Translations under genes and position numbers: made by a program
The notes under the pieces: model-generated
What the model was told of the DNA's origin: nothing
The model's input: the letters and a program-made list of their open reading frames with translations, nothing else
Databases searched by the model: none
Source: Candidatus Opimibacter skivensis
GTDB taxonomy: Bacteria > Bacteroidota > Bacteroidia > Chitinophagales > Saprospiraceae
Length of the DNA stretch: 64,000 nucleotides
Direction of reading: 5' to 3'
NCBI GenBank assembly: GCA_016722045.1
Contig: JADKGY010000031.1
Coordinates: forward strand, 62,001 to 126,000
Shown here: positions 54,834-63,583 of the stretch, piece by piece
Position numbering within the stretch: position 1 is the first letter of the stretch
Layout: each line of letters starts with the position of its first letter

Positions 54834-55658
54834 ATGAGCAATCCTAATGTCAAGCCTGAAAAAGCTGCTTCAAGTGGTTCCTTCAGTACTCTTTTTGCCT
54901 CTGTTTTAATTCCTGTGGCCATTATCATTGGTTTTATTGTTTTCTATACCATTTTGGGCAGTCCGTCCAATTTTGAAGATGGCAATCCAAAAGGCCATCC
55001 AATTCCGGGTAATTATCTCGGTATGATGTTCAAAGGTGGTTATCTGGTGCCTATTCTGATGGGTTTGATGATGATCGTTCTTGCTGTGATTGTTGAGCGG
55101 TTTATGACGATCAGGGTTGCCAGCGGAAAAGGATCGATTCCAAATTTTGTCAGGAGAATCAAGGGCTTCCTGGATCGTAATGATGTCAATGGCGCCATTG
55201 GCGAATGTGATAAGCAAAAAGGTTCAGTGGCAAATGTGATCCGTGAAGGCTTGAGAAAATATCAGGCCATGGAGACGATACCAGGTCTGGAAACAGATCA
55301 AAAGGTTCTGGCTATTCAAAAAGAAATAGAAGAAGCCACGTCACTCGAGCTTCCGATGCTGGAGAAAAATCTCGTGATTCTGGCTACTATCTCATCAGTA
55401 GCTACACTGATGGGACTTTTAGGAACGGTATTCGGGATGATCCGGGCTTTCTCAGCTATTGCGACTGCAGGAGCACCCGATGCTGTAGCGTTGTCAACAG
55501 GTATTTCTGAGGCCCTTATCAATACTGCTCTCGGTATCAGCACATCTGCGATCGCCATCATTTCATACAATTATTTCACCACGAAGATTGACGGTTTAAC
55601 CTATGGTATAGATGAGGCTGGATATAGTGTTGCGCAGAATTATGCGGCAAAACATTAA
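54834..55658 (+). CDS. exbB: MotA/TolQ/ExbB proton channel protein
   Basis: 274 residues. Helix 1 (FASVLIPVAIIIGFIVFYTIL), a large loop with ERFMTI and GAIGECDKQKGSVANVIREGL, then two helices at about 180-245 (ATLMGLLGTVFGMIRAF and GISEALINTALGISTSAIAII). It forms the proton channel that energises TonB. It heads an operon of four closely spaced genes. Confidence 0.95.
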   Translation: MSNPNVKPEKAASSGSFSTLFASVLIPVAIIIGFIVFYTILGSPSNFEDGNPKGHPIPGNYLGMMFKGGYLVPILMGLMMIVLAVIVERFMTIRVASGKGSIPNFVRRIKGFLDRNDVNGAIGECDKQKGSVANVIREGLRKYQAMETIPGLETDQKVLAIQKEIEEATSLELPMLEKNLVILATISSVATLMGLLGTVFGMIRAFSAIATAGAPDAVALSTGISEALINTALGISTSAIAIISYNYFTTKIDGLTYGIDEAGYSVAQNYAAKH

Positions 55659-55686
55659 TTCTTCTCATCCCGTTATTTAATTAATC

Positions 55687-56292
55687 ATGCCAAAGGTCAA
55701 AATACCACGGAAGAGTACAGCAGTAGACATGACAGCCATGTGTGACGTCGCGTTCCTGTTGCTTACTTTTTTCATCCTGACCACTAAATTCCGGCCTCAG
55801 GAAGTTGTCGCGATAGATATCCCTTCTTCCACGGCCCAGATTCCTATTCCTGACCGTGATATCATGTTGTTCCAGATAGCTCCTGATGGAAAAGTATTTT
55901 TTGGTTTGGATGACCAGCCTACCCGATTAAAATTGCTTGATCGGCTTTCTGCTCAATACAGTCTTTCTTTGTCAGATAAACAAAAAGATGCTTTCAGGAC
56001 ATTGGAAACCTGGGGCATGGATATAAGATCACTTCCTGCATTTCTTGAAAAGACTCCTGCGGAAAGAGCCACTGCTCCTCAGGCCGGACTTACCATTGAC
56101 ACAACCGGTGGAAATCACCAGGTCGAAGATCTAATACTTTTTTCAAGACAGGAAAACAATATGCTCCGTATCGCTATCAAAGCCGATAAGACGACTGAAT
56201 ACAGAAATTTTGATAAGCTGATCAATGCCTTACAGAACCGCAAGGTCAATAAGTTCAACCTGATCACATCTGCCAGGGCAAAAAGAGAATAA
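55687..56292 (+). CDS. exbD: ExbD/TolR protein 1
   Basis: 201 residues. The N-terminal helix has the conserved Asp: MTAMCDVAFLLLTFFILT. A periplasmic domain follows and contains an insert of about 60 residues relative to E. coli ExbD (KDAFRTLETWGMD to TIDTTGGNHQVEDL). Two ExbD genes in series are typical of Bacteroidota TonB clusters. Confidence 0.93.
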   Translation: MPKVKIPRKSTAVDMTAMCDVAFLLLTFFILTTKFRPQEVVAIDIPSSTAQIPIPDRDIMLFQIAPDGKVFFGLDDQPTRLKLLDRLSAQYSLSLSDKQKDAFRTLETWGMDIRSLPAFLEKTPAERATAPQAGLTIDTTGGNHQVEDLILFSRQENNMLRIAIKADKTTEYRNFDKLINALQNRKVNKFNLITSARAKRE

Positions 56293-56324
56293 ACATTTAC
56301 TTACAACAGCAAAAAGTTTGAACC

Positions 56325-56894
56325 ATGGCTGAAATGAATGTCTCCGGCGGAGGAGGCCATAAAAAAGATAAAAAGGTAAGAGGTAAAAAAATGTCTACCA
56401 GGGTCGATCTTACGCCTATGGTGGATCTTGGCTTCCTGCTGATCACCTTCTTCATGCTGGCGACCACGTTTAACAAACCGAAAACGATGGAAGTGAACAA
56501 GCCGGCGAAAGATGATATAAAAAAGGAGGAGGAGCCACCAATCAAAATGTCCAAGACGGCTACGCTCATGCTGGGAAAGGGAGATAAGATCTACGCTTAT
56601 GTCTCACCTGATGAAATCGATGAGACTACCCAAATCTCACTGGACAGCATTGATTACAGTCCGAACGGCCTCAGGAAGTTTATCCAGCGTAGACAGAATG
56701 AAGTGCAGGCCCAATGGGGAAATAAAGATGATCTCTTTATAATGATCAAACCCCTCCCGTCTTCGAGCTTTAAGAACATTGTTGACGCCCTTGATGAGAT
56801 GACCATCAATGACGTAAAGCGGTATGCTATTCTTGCCCCAAATGACCCGATTGATTCCCTGATTGCATTGAGGGCAGGTCAGAGCCGAAAATAA
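56325..56894 (+). CDS. exbD: ExbD/TolR protein 2
   Basis: 189 residues. A Gly/Lys-rich start (GGGGHKKDKKVRGKK) precedes the helix with its Asp (RVDLTPMVDLGFLLITFFML). The periplasmic part ends NDVKRYAILAPND, close to the family end. It probably forms a heteromer with the first ExbD. Confidence 0.93.
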   Translation: MAEMNVSGGGGHKKDKKVRGKKMSTRVDLTPMVDLGFLLITFFMLATTFNKPKTMEVNKPAKDDIKKEEEPPIKMSKTATLMLGKGDKIYAYVSPDEIDETTQISLDSIDYSPNGLRKFIQRRQNEVQAQWGNKDDLFIMIKPLPSSSFKNIVDALDEMTINDVKRYAILAPNDPIDSLIALRAGQSRK

Positions 56895-56952
56895 TTTATG
56901 CAAAAAAACGATCAGGAGCATCATTACGTTATCTGAATTAAAGGAGTAGATT

Positions 56953-57777
56953 ATGGAAAATCAAAGATTGCTGAGGACTTCAATGGATGACATCGTATTC
57001 GATGGCAGGAATAAGAATTATGGTGCTTTTCAGCTGCGCAAGCTGTATGACAAGCATATGTCAAAGGCGATGATCACGGGCATGCTCTTTTTTCTATTGG
57101 TAGTAACCTCACCTCAAATCATCAGAATGATCAAAGGTTTCCTTCCGAATACCAAAGATGCACTTGAGATGAAGGAAGTGACCCTGGCAGAACCTCCACC
57201 AATAGATCCTAAGAAACCACCACCGCCACCACCGCCAAAAGTGGATCCACCACCGATAAAAGACCAGATCAAATTCGTCCCTCCCGTCGTCAAAAAAGAT
57301 GAAGAGGTGAAGGAAGAAGAACCACCACCGCCGACTGTCGAAGAAATCAAAGACAAGGAGATAGCGACTGAAACTAAAAAAGGTGATGAAAGTGGTGTAG
57401 ATGCATCACTTGCAGAACCTGATGCTCCTCCGGCACCTGTGCTTGAAGAAGCTAAGGATGAAGAGCCTTTCACCTATGTAGAACAGATGCCTACATTCCC
57501 TGACGGAACGGAAGCGATGTACAAATACATCTATGCTCAGATTAAATACCCTGCTATAGCCCGTGAAAATGGTATCTCCGGTCAGGTCATTGTACAGTTT
57601 GTCGTCTCGAAGGATGGAGATATACAAAAGGCAAAAGTTGTACGGGGTATTGGAGGCGGATGTAATGAGGAGGCACTCCGCGTTGTAAACGGCATGCCAA
57701 AATGGAAAGCGGGAAAACACAACGGAAGAGCTGTGCCCGTGACCTTTACACTTCCGATCAAGTTTGTACTTCAATAA
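56953..57777 (+). CDS. tonB: TonB energy-transducer protein
   Basis: 274 residues. A cytoplasmic start (DDIVFDGRNKNYGAFQLRKLYDKH) is conserved in Bacteroidota TonB. One helix follows (AMITGMLFFLLVVTSPQII), then a Pro/Lys/Glu-rich span at about 85-135 (KKPPPPPPPKVDPPP). The C-terminal TonB domain is at about 185-274 (YPAIARENGISGQVIVQFVVSKDGDI, VPVTFTLPIKFVLQ). It transmits proton-motive force to outer-membrane receptors. Confidence 0.95.
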   Translation: MENQRLLRTSMDDIVFDGRNKNYGAFQLRKLYDKHMSKAMITGMLFFLLVVTSPQIIRMIKGFLPNTKDALEMKEVTLAEPPPIDPKKPPPPPPPKVDPPPIKDQIKFVPPVVKKDEEVKEEEPPPPTVEEIKDKEIATETKKGDESGVDASLAEPDAPPAPVLEEAKDEEPFTYVEQMPTFPDGTEAMYKYIYAQIKYPAIARENGISGQVIVQFVVSKDGDIQKAKVVRGIGGGCNEEALRVVNGMPKWKAGKHNGRAVPVTFTLPIKFVLQ

Positions 57778-57784
57778 AGAATGA

Positions 57785-57958
57785 ATGTCTTCATTATCAG
57801 GCAAAGTTTTTCTTTTCTTGCTTGGGTTGACATATATAGGTATAGGTGTTTATATTTTCAGTAAGAAAATACTTGAATCTCCCTGGAGTGAAATCCTTTC
57901 GATCATGTTTGTCGTATATGGTTTGTGGAGAGTTTATCGTTCGATTATGAAAAAATAA
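57785..57958 (+). CDS. Small two-helix membrane protein after tonB
   Basis: 57 residues from ATG 57785, 7 bases after the tonB stop (MSSLSGKVFLFLLG start, YRSIMKK end). Two helices (about 7-25 and 36-50). It reads well and is followed by a terminator, so it seems to be the last gene of the tonB operon. Similar short proteins follow tonB in other Bacteroidota, from memory. Function unknown. Confidence 0.65.
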   Translation: MSSLSGKVFLFLLGLTYIGIGVYIFSKKILESPWSEILSIMFVVYGLWRVYRSIMKK

Positions 57959-57980
57959 ACACAAACCCTTATAAAAAGCA

Positions 57981-58021
57981 AAGAAGGTCTGATGTCCTGG
58001 TGTAGGAAATCAGACCTTCTT
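57981..58021 (+). terminator. Intrinsic terminator of the tonB operon
   Basis: 13-bp perfect stem (57981-57993 with 58009-58021; AAGAAGGTCTGAT and its complement), 15-base loop, then TATTAAT. It follows the small gene by 22 bases. Confidence 0.7.
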
Positions 58022-58116
58022 ATTAATGGGATATTAACTGGATTTAACGAGGTCTTAACTTTAGAATTTGTTATACTATACGTCATCCGTATATAAAACC
58101 GAAGACCAGAAAATTA

Positions 58117-59034
58117 ATGCGTAGATACTTCTTACATATTTTATTTGCGAGCCTGTTGCTCCAGTCAGCCTGCGTAAAGAAAGCGGAGGACATGACAGGC
58201 CCAACTATGGGTGAGCTCTCCATCATCGCGGATGAAAGCATGAAAGATATCGTCGGGCAGGAAGAAGAAATATTCGAACGCAACTATAAATATGCAAAGC
58301 TGAATATTTCGTACACGAATGAGTATGACATGTTCAGCAAGTTTTTGGAGGATAGCATCGATGCCATCATGACCACAAGGCCTTTGTCTAAAGAAGAGCT
58401 GGATCATCTTGAAAAACTTCAAAGCTATCCGGTACAAAGTGTTTTTGCCAAAGGTGCACTTGCATTTATTACCAATAAAAATCAAACGGACACGACATTT
58501 ACCTATGAACAGATGCTTTCCATGTTCAGGGATTCAACCGGTGGAAAAGTATTTATTATTGAAAATGCCAAATCCGGTATAACCAATCTCCTGCTTCAAT
58601 TGATAAAACGAGAGAAATTGCCAAAGCATTTTTATGCTTTAGGCTCCAAAAAAGAAATATTGGATTACCTGCCGAAACACGATGAAGCGATAGGCATCAT
58701 CGACTGGAGTGACGTGAGTGACAGTGACAGTGGTCTGACAAAAGAAATACTTAATTCAATACACCTGATCGGTGTCAGCCGGCCGGTGGATTCTATTCAG
58801 CATGGTTTCGTGACACCCTATCAATACAATCTGCAGGATAATATATATCCCTTTACGAGGCCATTATATTTCATCAGTAAAACCGGCATGACTGACGTAG
58901 GGTCTGGTTTTGCAGCTTTCATCTCAGGGGAAATCGGACAAAAAATCATCCTGAAAGCAGGATTATTGCCCTTATATCAATCTGAACGTATACTGGAAAT
59001 CAGGAATACGTCGGATATAAAAGTTATAAAATGA
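58117..59034 (+). CDS. PstS-like substrate-binding lipoprotein
   Basis: 305 residues. A lipobox-like LLLQSAC puts the modified cysteine at 19. The mature part resembles the phosphate-binding-protein superfamily: GELSIIADESMKDIVGQEEEIFER, then a second lobe with SGITNLLLQLIKREKLP, and the end AAFISGEIGQKIILKAGLLPLYQSERI. The Ser/Thr-Gly phosphate-contact motif is not clear, so ligand binding is uncertain. It follows the tonB operon and overlaps the next gene's frame only in its untranslated leader. Confidence 0.8.
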   Translation: MRRYFLHILFASLLLQSACVKKAEDMTGPTMGELSIIADESMKDIVGQEEEIFERNYKYAKLNISYTNEYDMFSKFLEDSIDAIMTTRPLSKEELDHLEKLQSYPVQSVFAKGALAFITNKNQTDTTFTYEQMLSMFRDSTGGKVFIIENAKSGITNLLLQLIKREKLPKHFYALGSKKEILDYLPKHDEAIGIIDWSDVSDSDSGLTKEILNSIHLIGVSRPVDSIQHGFVTPYQYNLQDNIYPFTRPLYFISKTGMTDVGSGFAAFISGEIGQKIILKAGLLPLYQSERILEIRNTSDIKVIK

Positions 59035-59093
59035 ACACAATAGTTAAAACTCATGTTGCATTTTTGCATCTTCAATTGCTAAACATCACAAAA

Positions 59094-60698
59094 ATGAAAA
59101 AGATATTCTTTGTATTCGTGCTCGCTTTATCGGCTCTGGGCCTGAGGGCTCAGACCATTGAGGAAGGGATAAAGTATATGGAAAATGAGAATTTCACAGC
59201 GGCACTCAATACATTCAATGCGATCTGCAAATCGGATCCTAAAGCATACCAGGCTTACTTCTACATCGGAGAGGTCAACTACCTGATGGAAAACTATGCA
59301 GAGGCTGAGAAGTCATACAAGAAAGGCCTTGCTTCCAATGCACAGTGCGCTGAATGCAACGTCGGCCTGGGCAAGCTTGAGCTGGATAAAAACAACACTG
59401 TCGAAGCTGAAAAGTATTTTGCTTCAGCATTAAAGATCAATAAGAAAAGTTCACTGATCCCGTCTCTGATTGGTGATGCTTATCTGCAGAGCAAGAAGCC
59501 TAATGCAGCTAAAGCAATTGAAAACCTGGCACAGGCACGTTCTATGGATCCTAAAGTAGCCAAATACTGGGCACACCTGGGGGATGCGTATCTGATGAGC
59601 GGTGACAACGGCGAAGCAATGACTGCATATGAAACAGCTGTAGAAAAGGATCCTACTAATACAGAAGCATATATCAGTATAGCCAGAATCTGGGCAAATG
59701 CAAAACAAACCGACCTGGCCATTCCAAAACTTGAGGAAGCTATACGACTTTCTCCAAACGATGCCCGTCCTATCAAGGACCTTTATGAACTCTATATCAG
59801 AGAAAAGAAATATGATAAGGTGACGCCACTGCTTGAGAAATATGTAGAGCTGACTGGTTCTGATGTGGATGCGAAAGTGAGATTAGTAAAATTCCTGACT
59901 TTCCAGGCCAAAGATTATGAACGTGCCAATATGGAAGGCGAAAAACTATTGCTCACCAATCCGGAAGAATATACATTGCACAGATGGCTAGCCTGGTCTC
60001 ACTATGAACTTGGACAATACAAGGATTCATATGAACATAGTAACAAGTTGTTTGACGAAATCGAAAAAAAGCCAGACCGTAAAGCATTTCCATCGGATTA
60101 TGAATACTGGGCGAAAGCAGCTTTCAAACTTGGCGATCTTGAACATGCTTCACATATCTACCGTAAATATCTCGAGTTCGAGCCATCACGATCAAATGAA
60201 ATTTATGGATTGTTAGCCAAGGCGTATTACGATTCATCAAATTATGTGCAGGCTATAAATTATTATAAGCGTAAGGGCGAAATAAAACCTCTGTCAAACC
60301 AGGATGCATATTGGTTGGGTCTTGCGTTTGACAAACAAAAACAATATCCACAGGCAGATTCAATATTTGCCATCGTTGTAGCAGCGACTCCTAATTATGC
60401 TCAGGGTTGGTGGCTGCGGGCCAAAACTGCAAATAAGATTGATACCATTTCAAACGATTCTGTTTGGCTAGCTAAACCTTTTTATGAGAAGTATATAGAA
60501 TTGGTAGCTGTGGATTCCGCATCAATCGCGAAGAATAAAACAAATCTTATGGCTGCCTATTATTACCTGGCCTATCATTGGGTACAGCAAGAGGACTTTG
60601 TTAAAGCCAAAGAATACTACAACAAGATCCTTGAGTTAGACCCTGCAGAAGAAACAGCAATTGATGCGCTGAAGATTCTCAAACAAAAAAACAGGTGA
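59094..60698 (+). CDS. TPR protein, secreted
   Basis: 534 residues from ATG 59094 (MKKIFFVFVLALSALGLRAQ, a signal peptide). The frame is open to 59031, but that part is a leader. Ten or so TPRs follow (AYQAYFYIGEVNYLMENYAEAEKSYKKGL; VAKYWAHLGDAYLMSGDNGEAMTAYETAVEKDP; TEAYISIARIWANAKQ). It probably scaffolds a periplasmic complex. This TPR gene after tonB and a PBP is a common Bacteroidota set, from memory. Confidence 0.9.
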   Translation: MKKIFFVFVLALSALGLRAQTIEEGIKYMENENFTAALNTFNAICKSDPKAYQAYFYIGEVNYLMENYAEAEKSYKKGLASNAQCAECNVGLGKLELDKNNTVEAEKYFASALKINKKSSLIPSLIGDAYLQSKKPNAAKAIENLAQARSMDPKVAKYWAHLGDAYLMSGDNGEAMTAYETAVEKDPTNTEAYISIARIWANAKQTDLAIPKLEEAIRLSPNDARPIKDLYELYIREKKYDKVTPLLEKYVELTGSDVDAKVRLVKFLTFQAKDYERANMEGEKLLLTNPEEYTLHRWLAWSHYELGQYKDSYEHSNKLFDEIEKKPDRKAFPSDYEYWAKAAFKLGDLEHASHIYRKYLEFEPSRSNEIYGLLAKAYYDSSNYVQAINYYKRKGEIKPLSNQDAYWLGLAFDKQKQYPQADSIFAIVVAATPNYAQGWWLRAKTANKIDTISNDSVWLAKPFYEKYIELVAVDSASIAKNKTNLMAAYYYLAYHWVQQEDFVKAKEYYNKILELDPAEETAIDALKILKQKNR

Positions 60699-60720
60699 GG
60701 CAAGGCTTTTTAACTTATTT

Positions 60721-60750
60721 AAAAAAGGGCGGATACATCTGCCCTTTTTT
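60721..60750. terminator. Bidirectional terminator
   Basis: AAAAAAGGGC (60721-60730) pairs with GCCCTTTTTT (60741-60750), with a 10-base loop. T-tracts on both strands suit the convergent genes on each side. Confidence 0.85.
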
Positions 60751-60754
60751 ATTT

Positions 60755-61762
60755 TCAATACGGAAGGGTCCTTAGAAATGTAGCCCTTGAAATAAAAAGA
60801 AGGGCCAACAAAGCCAAGCCGAAAATCAACGGCACATGATATAACTCCTGGTACCTCTTGAATACTGTGATCTCCACTTGTGTTTTTTCCAACTGATCTA
60901 TTTCTGCATAGACCTGTTGCAATGCTTCAGCTGATGTAGCTCTGTAATATTTACCGCCGGTCTGATCTGCGATTTGTTTCAGCAATGTTTCATCGATCTC
61001 GACATTCGTGTAGCCAAACTGATATTGACCATCAGCATTACGTCGCACAGGAGACAGAGCCTGTCCATAACTGCCGATACCTATCGTGTATACTTTGATA
61101 TTAAATTGTTTCGCGAGATCTGCAGCCGTTGCAGGTCGGATATAACCTGCATTATTGACGCCATCTGTGAGAAGAAGAACAACTTTACTTTTTGCATCAC
61201 TATCCTTCAGCCTGTTGACTGCAGCAGCGAGGCCCATACCGATCGCCGTACCATCTTCGAGCTGTCCACATTGAAGTTGTTTTAGATAATCAACGAGTAC
61301 CTCATGATCATGCGTCAGCGGACATTGTGTATAACATTCCGCAGCAAACACTGCCAAACCTATCCTGTCGTACGTCCTGTGTGTGATAAAATCCGCAGCC
61401 ACCTGTTTGCTCACAGATAATCTGTCGGGATCAAAATCTCTGGACAACATCGATGATGACAGATCCATCACAAGGAAGATATCAATGCCCTCTCCTTTTA
61501 TCTTTTCTTCATCATTCTCTCGCTGCGGTCGCGCCATCGCTACAATCAAAGCAGCCATAGCAATCCAAAAAAGAGGCTCTACAAATCTGAATACAACGAC
61601 GCGCCACGAGTCCCGAACTTTGCCGTAAAGCACAGGTACATCCATTGCAACGATTACATCCGGCGTGCCTTTGCGTCGTCTGTACCAAATGATCAGCGGT
61701 ATCAATGTCAGTAACAACAACCACCATGGGTCGTGGAGCGAAATATTATTCCACAGGTGCAT
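60755..61762 (-). CDS. batA: BatA-like von Willebrand factor A protein
   Basis: 335 residues. N-terminal helices WWLLLLTLIPLIIWY and FVEPLFWIAMAALIVAMA, a vWA domain with MIDAS DLSSSM and LLLTDGVNNAG, and a final helix LIFGLALLALLFISRA. It overlaps the upstream gene by 17 bases. The batB-C-D genes that normally follow it lie on the same strand 6.5 kb downstream, beyond the inserted TonB block. Confidence 0.92.
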   Translation of the reverse strand: MHLWNNISLHDPWWLLLLTLIPLIIWYRRRKGTPDVIVAMDVPVLYGKVRDSWRVVVFRFVEPLFWIAMAALIVAMARPQRENDEEKIKGEGIDIFLVMDLSSSMLSRDFDPDRLSVSKQVAADFITHRTYDRIGLAVFAAECYTQCPLTHDHEVLVDYLKQLQCGQLEDGTAIGMGLAAAVNRLKDSDAKSKVVLLLTDGVNNAGYIRPATAADLAKQFNIKVYTIGIGSYGQALSPVRRNADGQYQFGYTNVEIDETLLKQIADQTGGKYYRATSAEALQQVYAEIDQLEKTQVEITVFKRYQELYHVPLIFGLALLALLFISRATFLRTLPY

Positions 61763-62687
61763 CTGTACTTGTTTTATCCGTCTCCGGCGTGAGTAAGGAG
61801 GGCACCTGCATCGTCTGCTTTACAAAATTGCGTACACGTTCGATCGTAGCCGCATGGATATCAATACCTGGATCTGCTTTCGCAAATTTGATCAGATCTG
61901 ATATAGAAAGTAATTCACTAGTATCCGCCAGGAGTAAAGGACTCAATTGCTGAAGACGCAATTGGTCAAGTATTTCATCTGTTGTTTGTTCCAGTGCCCG
62001 GATGCTATATCGTCTCTCAAGATATTCACGCAATATGGAGGTGAGCAATGTGTAATGCTCCTTCACTTCCCCACTCTGCCACAGCCGTTTTGATTCCAGA
62101 TCTGACAGCGCATTAAAAGCCCAATCATGAGGTAAGGGGACGTAGACAATTTGTTCCTTTATATTTTCCTTTTTCTTTCGATGCCTCCACCAATAGATCA
62201 GTCCGAATAAAAGCAAGAGTGCACCAATAAAGTGAGGTATATATTTTTTGAAATAAAGAATACTGAAAGGCTGTCTGACAATGTCCTTGATCGGAAGCAA
62301 TCCTGTCGAATCAGGCTCAACAGGTTTGATCTGAACAGGAACATCATTCGAAAAAACTGTATCTATCTTATCCTGGTATTTAATCAGAAGTGGCAAAGCA
62401 GGAATCCTGACCCACCCGGTATCAAACAATGCAATGGTCCAGGATACAGTCATAGAAGATGGGTCACTATTCTCCACAACAGGACCATGAATGACTTCAA
62501 ACTGCTTTGAAGAGTCTGGCCAGATCTCTTTCATGTTGATCCATTCACGTCCATTGCTCAGATTTGTTTTGATGGTTGCTTTCAGTTGATCACCTATCGT
62601 GGCCTGCATGTGATCTACAGTCAGCGATGCCTGGCTCATCCCTGATACGTACAAATGGATAACTAGAATGAATGTGAAATACCTCAT
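61746..62687 (-). CDS. BatD/DUF4381-like membrane protein between DUF58 and batA
   Basis: 313 residues with a signal peptide (FTFILVIHLYVSGMSQ). A beta domain of about 125 residues (LTVDHMQATIGDQLKATIKTNL) precedes one helix (IPHFIGALLLLFGLIYWW) and a cytoplasmic helical domain (REYLERRYSIRALEQTTDEILDQL). This is the usual companion of DUF58 and BatA in Bacteroidota Bat operons. Its start overlaps the DUF58 stop by one base. Confidence 0.85.
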   Translation of the reverse strand: MRYFTFILVIHLYVSGMSQASLTVDHMQATIGDQLKATIKTNLSNGREWINMKEIWPDSSKQFEVIHGPVVENSDPSSMTVSWTIALFDTGWVRIPALPLLIKYQDKIDTVFSNDVPVQIKPVEPDSTGLLPIKDIVRQPFSILYFKKYIPHFIGALLLLFGLIYWWRHRKKKENIKEQIVYVPLPHDWAFNALSDLESKRLWQSGEVKEHYTLLTSILREYLERRYSIRALEQTTDEILDQLRLQQLSPLLLADTSELLSISDLIKFAKADPGIDIHAATIERVRNFVKQTMQVPSLLTPETDKTSTDAPVE

Positions 62688-63556
62688 CAGGAAGCACGGT
62701 GTTTAAAAAATCGGTGAAATTCCTGAATGTAAGACTGGTCTGTCGCCAGGGTCATCACATCACTTTGATTGCGCTTGAATTGTTCCTTAAAATCTAGTAG
62801 TCTGTGTGCATAGCTCACAGCATATGCATGACGAACTTTCGCATCGGACGTATCGACTATACTGATCCGCTGTGTCTCCGAATCTCTCATCCGTATGAGA
62901 CCTGCATCGGGAAGATTAGTCTCAGCAGGATCATGTACATGAATTCCCACCATGTCATGACGTTTAGAAGCAATACGAAGTGTGTCTTCGAATGGCTCAG
63001 AAATAAAGTCACTGATCACGAAAGCAATACATTTCTTTTTGATGACATTTGACAAATACGCGAGAGGCACATTGATATTCGTCTTTCGACCTATTGGTTC
63101 GAAGTACAACAACTCACGTATGATGCGCAGCAGATGTTGTCTTCCTTTTTTTGGAGGGATATACATTTCAATCTGATCTGTAAACAGGATCAGCCCTACT
63201 TTATCATTGTTCTGAAGTGCAGAAAAACCAAGGACTGCACAAATCTCTGCTATCCATTCATTTTTCCATTGATCATGTGTGCCGAATTGGACAGAATGAC
63301 TGACATCAACCAGGAGCATGATGGTAAGCTCTCTTTCTTCTTCAAAGACTTTTATGTGCGGCTCACCTGTACGTGCTGTTACATTCCAATCGATGTCGCG
63401 AACTTCATCACCATATTGATAGGCGCGGACTTCGCTGAACGACATACCACGACCTTTGAATGCCGAATGATATTCACCTGAAAAAATATTTTTGCTCAGA
63501 CTCCTGGTCTTGATCTCTACCTTCCGTACCCGCTTGAGAAGTTCACTTGTGTCCAC
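62687..63556 (-). CDS. DUF58 domain protein
   Basis: 289 residues. KGRGMSFSEVRAYQYGDEVRDIDWNVTARTGEPHIKVFEEERELTI is the DUF58 signature (GRG, D-x-R-DIDWN), followed by a vWA-like fold with LLVDVSHSVQFGT. It is found with MoxR ATPases and Bat proteins and probably takes part in assembling the membrane complex. The start is ATG 63556. Confidence 0.95.
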   Translation of the reverse strand: MDTSELLKRVRKVEIKTRSLSKNIFSGEYHSAFKGRGMSFSEVRAYQYGDEVRDIDWNVTARTGEPHIKVFEEERELTIMLLVDVSHSVQFGTHDQWKNEWIAEICAVLGFSALQNNDKVGLILFTDQIEMYIPPKKGRQHLLRIIRELLYFEPIGRKTNINVPLAYLSNVIKKKCIAFVISDFISEPFEDTLRIASKRHDMVGIHVHDPAETNLPDAGLIRMRDSETQRISIVDTSDAKVRHAYAVSYAHRLLDFKEQFKRNQSDVMTLATDQSYIQEFHRFFKHRAS

Positions 63557-63583
63557 GTATGCTTAGCTTTAGTCAGGGATTAT

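Noticed and set aside
57114..57473. Ser/Gly-rich open frame antisense to tonB
   Set aside because: It is the complement of the proline-rich codons of tonB; composition explains it fully.
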